Shown: piece by piece, positions 62,374 to 64,000 of the stretch | Numbering within the stretch: position 1 is the stretch's first letter | Layout: each line of letters opens with the position of its first letter | Assembly: GCA_022496805.1 (NCBI GenBank) | Contig: CM040089.1 | Location: 40,966,372-41,030,371, forward strand | Length of the DNA: 64,000 nucleotides | Reading direction: 5' to 3' | Source: Pohlia nutans | Lineage: Eukaryota > Streptophyta > Bryopsida > Bryales > Mniaceae | Notes under the pieces: model-generated | What the model was told of the DNA's origin: nothing | The model's database searches: none | The model's input: only the letters and a program-made list of their open reading frames with translations | Position numbers and translations under genes: made by a program

Positions 62374-63105
62374 CCCCTAAAGGACAGACCTATTACCATG
62401 GAGTTAACATCACATTCGACAATTAACTTTGGCACTATAATTAACATTAAAACTCAATATTATAATTTTAGTAGATGAAGGCATGTGCATACTACATCTC
62501 AAAAAACATCCATACATTTTGGTGAATTTTTTTAATTATTATAATTTTTGAAATGAATGCTAAGAAGATTCATATCAATTAAAATATATATCCAATTATG
62601 CCAAAATTTCTACCATGGGTGTAAATCACAATGAAGATCATCATGATGGAATGTTTTTTACCATGATTGTAAAAATAGCAAAAAAAACCCATCCCATGGT
62701 AATGGGTACTCAACTTGTGACAGTAATAAAAAAAACTTAAAACTTAAAAAAACCAAAAAATCAAAGTGTAGTAAAAACTAGATTTATATTGCTAGTTATG
62801 CTCAAATTTAGAACACATCATTTTAATGGTTTTAATTGAGTTTTGGTAAAATGATCTTCAAAACTTAAAGTACACTACACCAAGGTGCATTTTTACTACT
62901 CAATTGGCAATTGAGACCCAATATTGACACCTTGTGCATGCTAAAGTATTAAAGTGGACCCAATAAATGTCAATATAGACAACAACTACACGTTTCATCC
63001 ACAAAATGAATGAAAATTTGATGAAAACTGGTTCCCAAAGCACTTTGTGCCCCTTTTTCTTCATGCATCAGACACAAAGTGTCCCGGCCGGCGTTCCAGG
63101 GTTAA
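62370..63105. mobile_element. TTAA element, family C copy 2 (probable)
   Basis: Starts TTAACCCCTAAAGGACAGAC, with TATTACCATGGAGTTAACAT matching the left part of 19343-21042. The right end is placed at CCAGGGTTAA (63102-63105), just before the 3' end of the minus-strand gene; that end is less certain. Confidence 0.55.
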
Positions 63106-63721
63106 AAGCGAAGGTTCATTGCTGCAACACTCCGTCTGCAACACTTCACTTATGGGACACAAATGCAATATTTATTTACTGAAAATGCTGGGTACAATAA
63201 GTATCACAGAGAACCAGGCACTCTGCAGCACTCGGAGTCCTGACTCTTTCAGACAGTGATACCTTGCTAAAATCTTCTAAGTTCCTTATGACACCAACTG
63301 ACATGGAAGCCCTGAGTACAAGATAAGGTATTTCTGAAGGGCCAAAGGATTTTTTTTCACTATGACATAGTTTGTGTGACAAGTATGCCACTGTCATTGT
63401 AGAGAGGGTCATTGTAAAGGGGTTCAAGTGTCCACGATAAGCTTACTAATTACCCTGCCAGACTCACGCTGCACTCCTCTTCCAAACACCCGTATGCTCT
63501 CAAATGGTTTAGGTAGTTTATTTTACACCAGAGTATTATTATGTCGAATTGCAACACTCAACAAAAGTAGGACTATCAACACTAGACCTTAATGATTTTG
63601 CCATGAATTCCTTGGCTACATAACATGGCTCAAAAAGTCTGAACTTAAAAAACATATAATGTTCATAAATGTATCTACGGTACATGTACATGATCCAAGA
63701 TGAAGGAAACATGATCCTGAC
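63106..63721 (-). other. Probable 3' UTR of the right-edge gene
   Basis: On the minus strand an AATAAA lies at 63176-63171. The block is less AT-rich than the element to its left and shows no frame of its own. Confidence 0.45.
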
Positions 63722-63970
63722 TCAAGGCGCCTTGGTAATCCGTAAAGAGGTAAAGGGCACAGTCGCTTTTATCATTGCCCTCCTGCCAGTCCTTACAAGG
63801 TCCAACATGGGTGTAGCGAAGCTGAGGGGATTCGAAACATTCCCATTGTAACCCAAATTTGGCGGAGAGATGACAGAAGCCACTCCAGAATGAAGCTGAT
63901 ACCTGAGGGCTTCCCACACACTGGCCTCCTGGCGAAAAGCATCCTTCTTGGCCAAAGGAAAATCAGTGCA
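63722..63970 (-). CDS. Probable last exon of an unidentified gene (partial)
   Basis: Reading leftwards, TTAG (63974-63971) is followed by an 83-codon open stretch ending in TGA at 63724-63722. The translation is protein-like and balanced (FPLAKKDAFRQEASVWEAL; GVASVISPPNLGYNGNVSNP; TPMLDLVRTGRRAMIKATVP; SLRITKAP). The upstream exons lie outside the window, so the phase at the acceptor is inferred from the open frame. I do not recognise the family. Confidence 0.45.
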   Translation of the reverse strand, partial: CTDFPLAKKDAFRQEASVWEALRYQLHSGVASVISPPNLGYNGNVSNPLSFATPMLDLVRTGRRAMIKATVPFTSLRITKAP

Positions 63971-64000
63971 CTAACCAGACTGGAAAAGGTCAAGTTGTAA

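Overview
The window looks like nuclear DNA of a land plant. It holds spliced genes with plant-type domain layouts: a PRP40 splicing factor with FF domains, a PICALM-type ANTH clathrin adaptor, and a LIN37-like MuvB/DREAM subunit. Between them lie long AT-rich stretches full of DNA transposons. A seed-free plant (bryophyte, lycophyte or fern) is my guess from the compact multi-exon genes, the DD34E Tc1-type transposon and the unusual TTAA elements. The species cannot be named from the sequence alone.

Layout. 1-5991 (+) is the 3' part of a PRP40 gene (16 exons seen, 568 residues) ending in a K/D/E-rich tail. 8-22 kb is mostly mobile and repeat DNA: TTAA-flanked elements, a four-unit 115-bp tandem array, a 1.36-kb insertion with a 7-bp target duplication, and a chain of TTAA elements at 18.2-21.8 kb. 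22912-27907 (-) is a complete 15-exon ANTH/PICALM gene (578 residues). 28.5-40.5 kb has no host gene; it holds foldback elements, tandem repeats and a 1617-bp near-perfect palindrome carrying two head-to-head copies of a CACTA TNP2-like fragment. 41228-44205 (+) is a complete seven-exon LIN37-like gene (404 residues) with TTAA elements in two introns. 44.2-53.7 kb is again element-rich. 53745-55279 (+) is a two-exon gene for a 107-residue predicted secreted peptide. 55492-58018 is a Tc1-type element with 545-bp inverted repeats and a broken DD34E transposase. 60-63.1 kb has a Stowaway-like element and a second TTAA chain. 63722-63970 (-) is probably the last exon of an unidentified gene that runs off the right edge.

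The strongest unusual signal is a diverse set of non-autonomous elements (about 240-1700 bp) that begin TTAACCC and end GGGTTAA. They duplicate a 4-bp target, usually TTAA. They nest in one another and sit end to end sharing one TTAA. TTAA duplication with CCC termini is best known from piggyBac-type transposons; no transposase for them is visible here.

The host genes are functionally unrelated (splicing, endocytosis, cell-cycle transcription, possible peptide signalling) and show no operon-like logic. Exon boundaries were placed by eye from GT-AG sites and an open reading frame, and each phase was checked by exon length.
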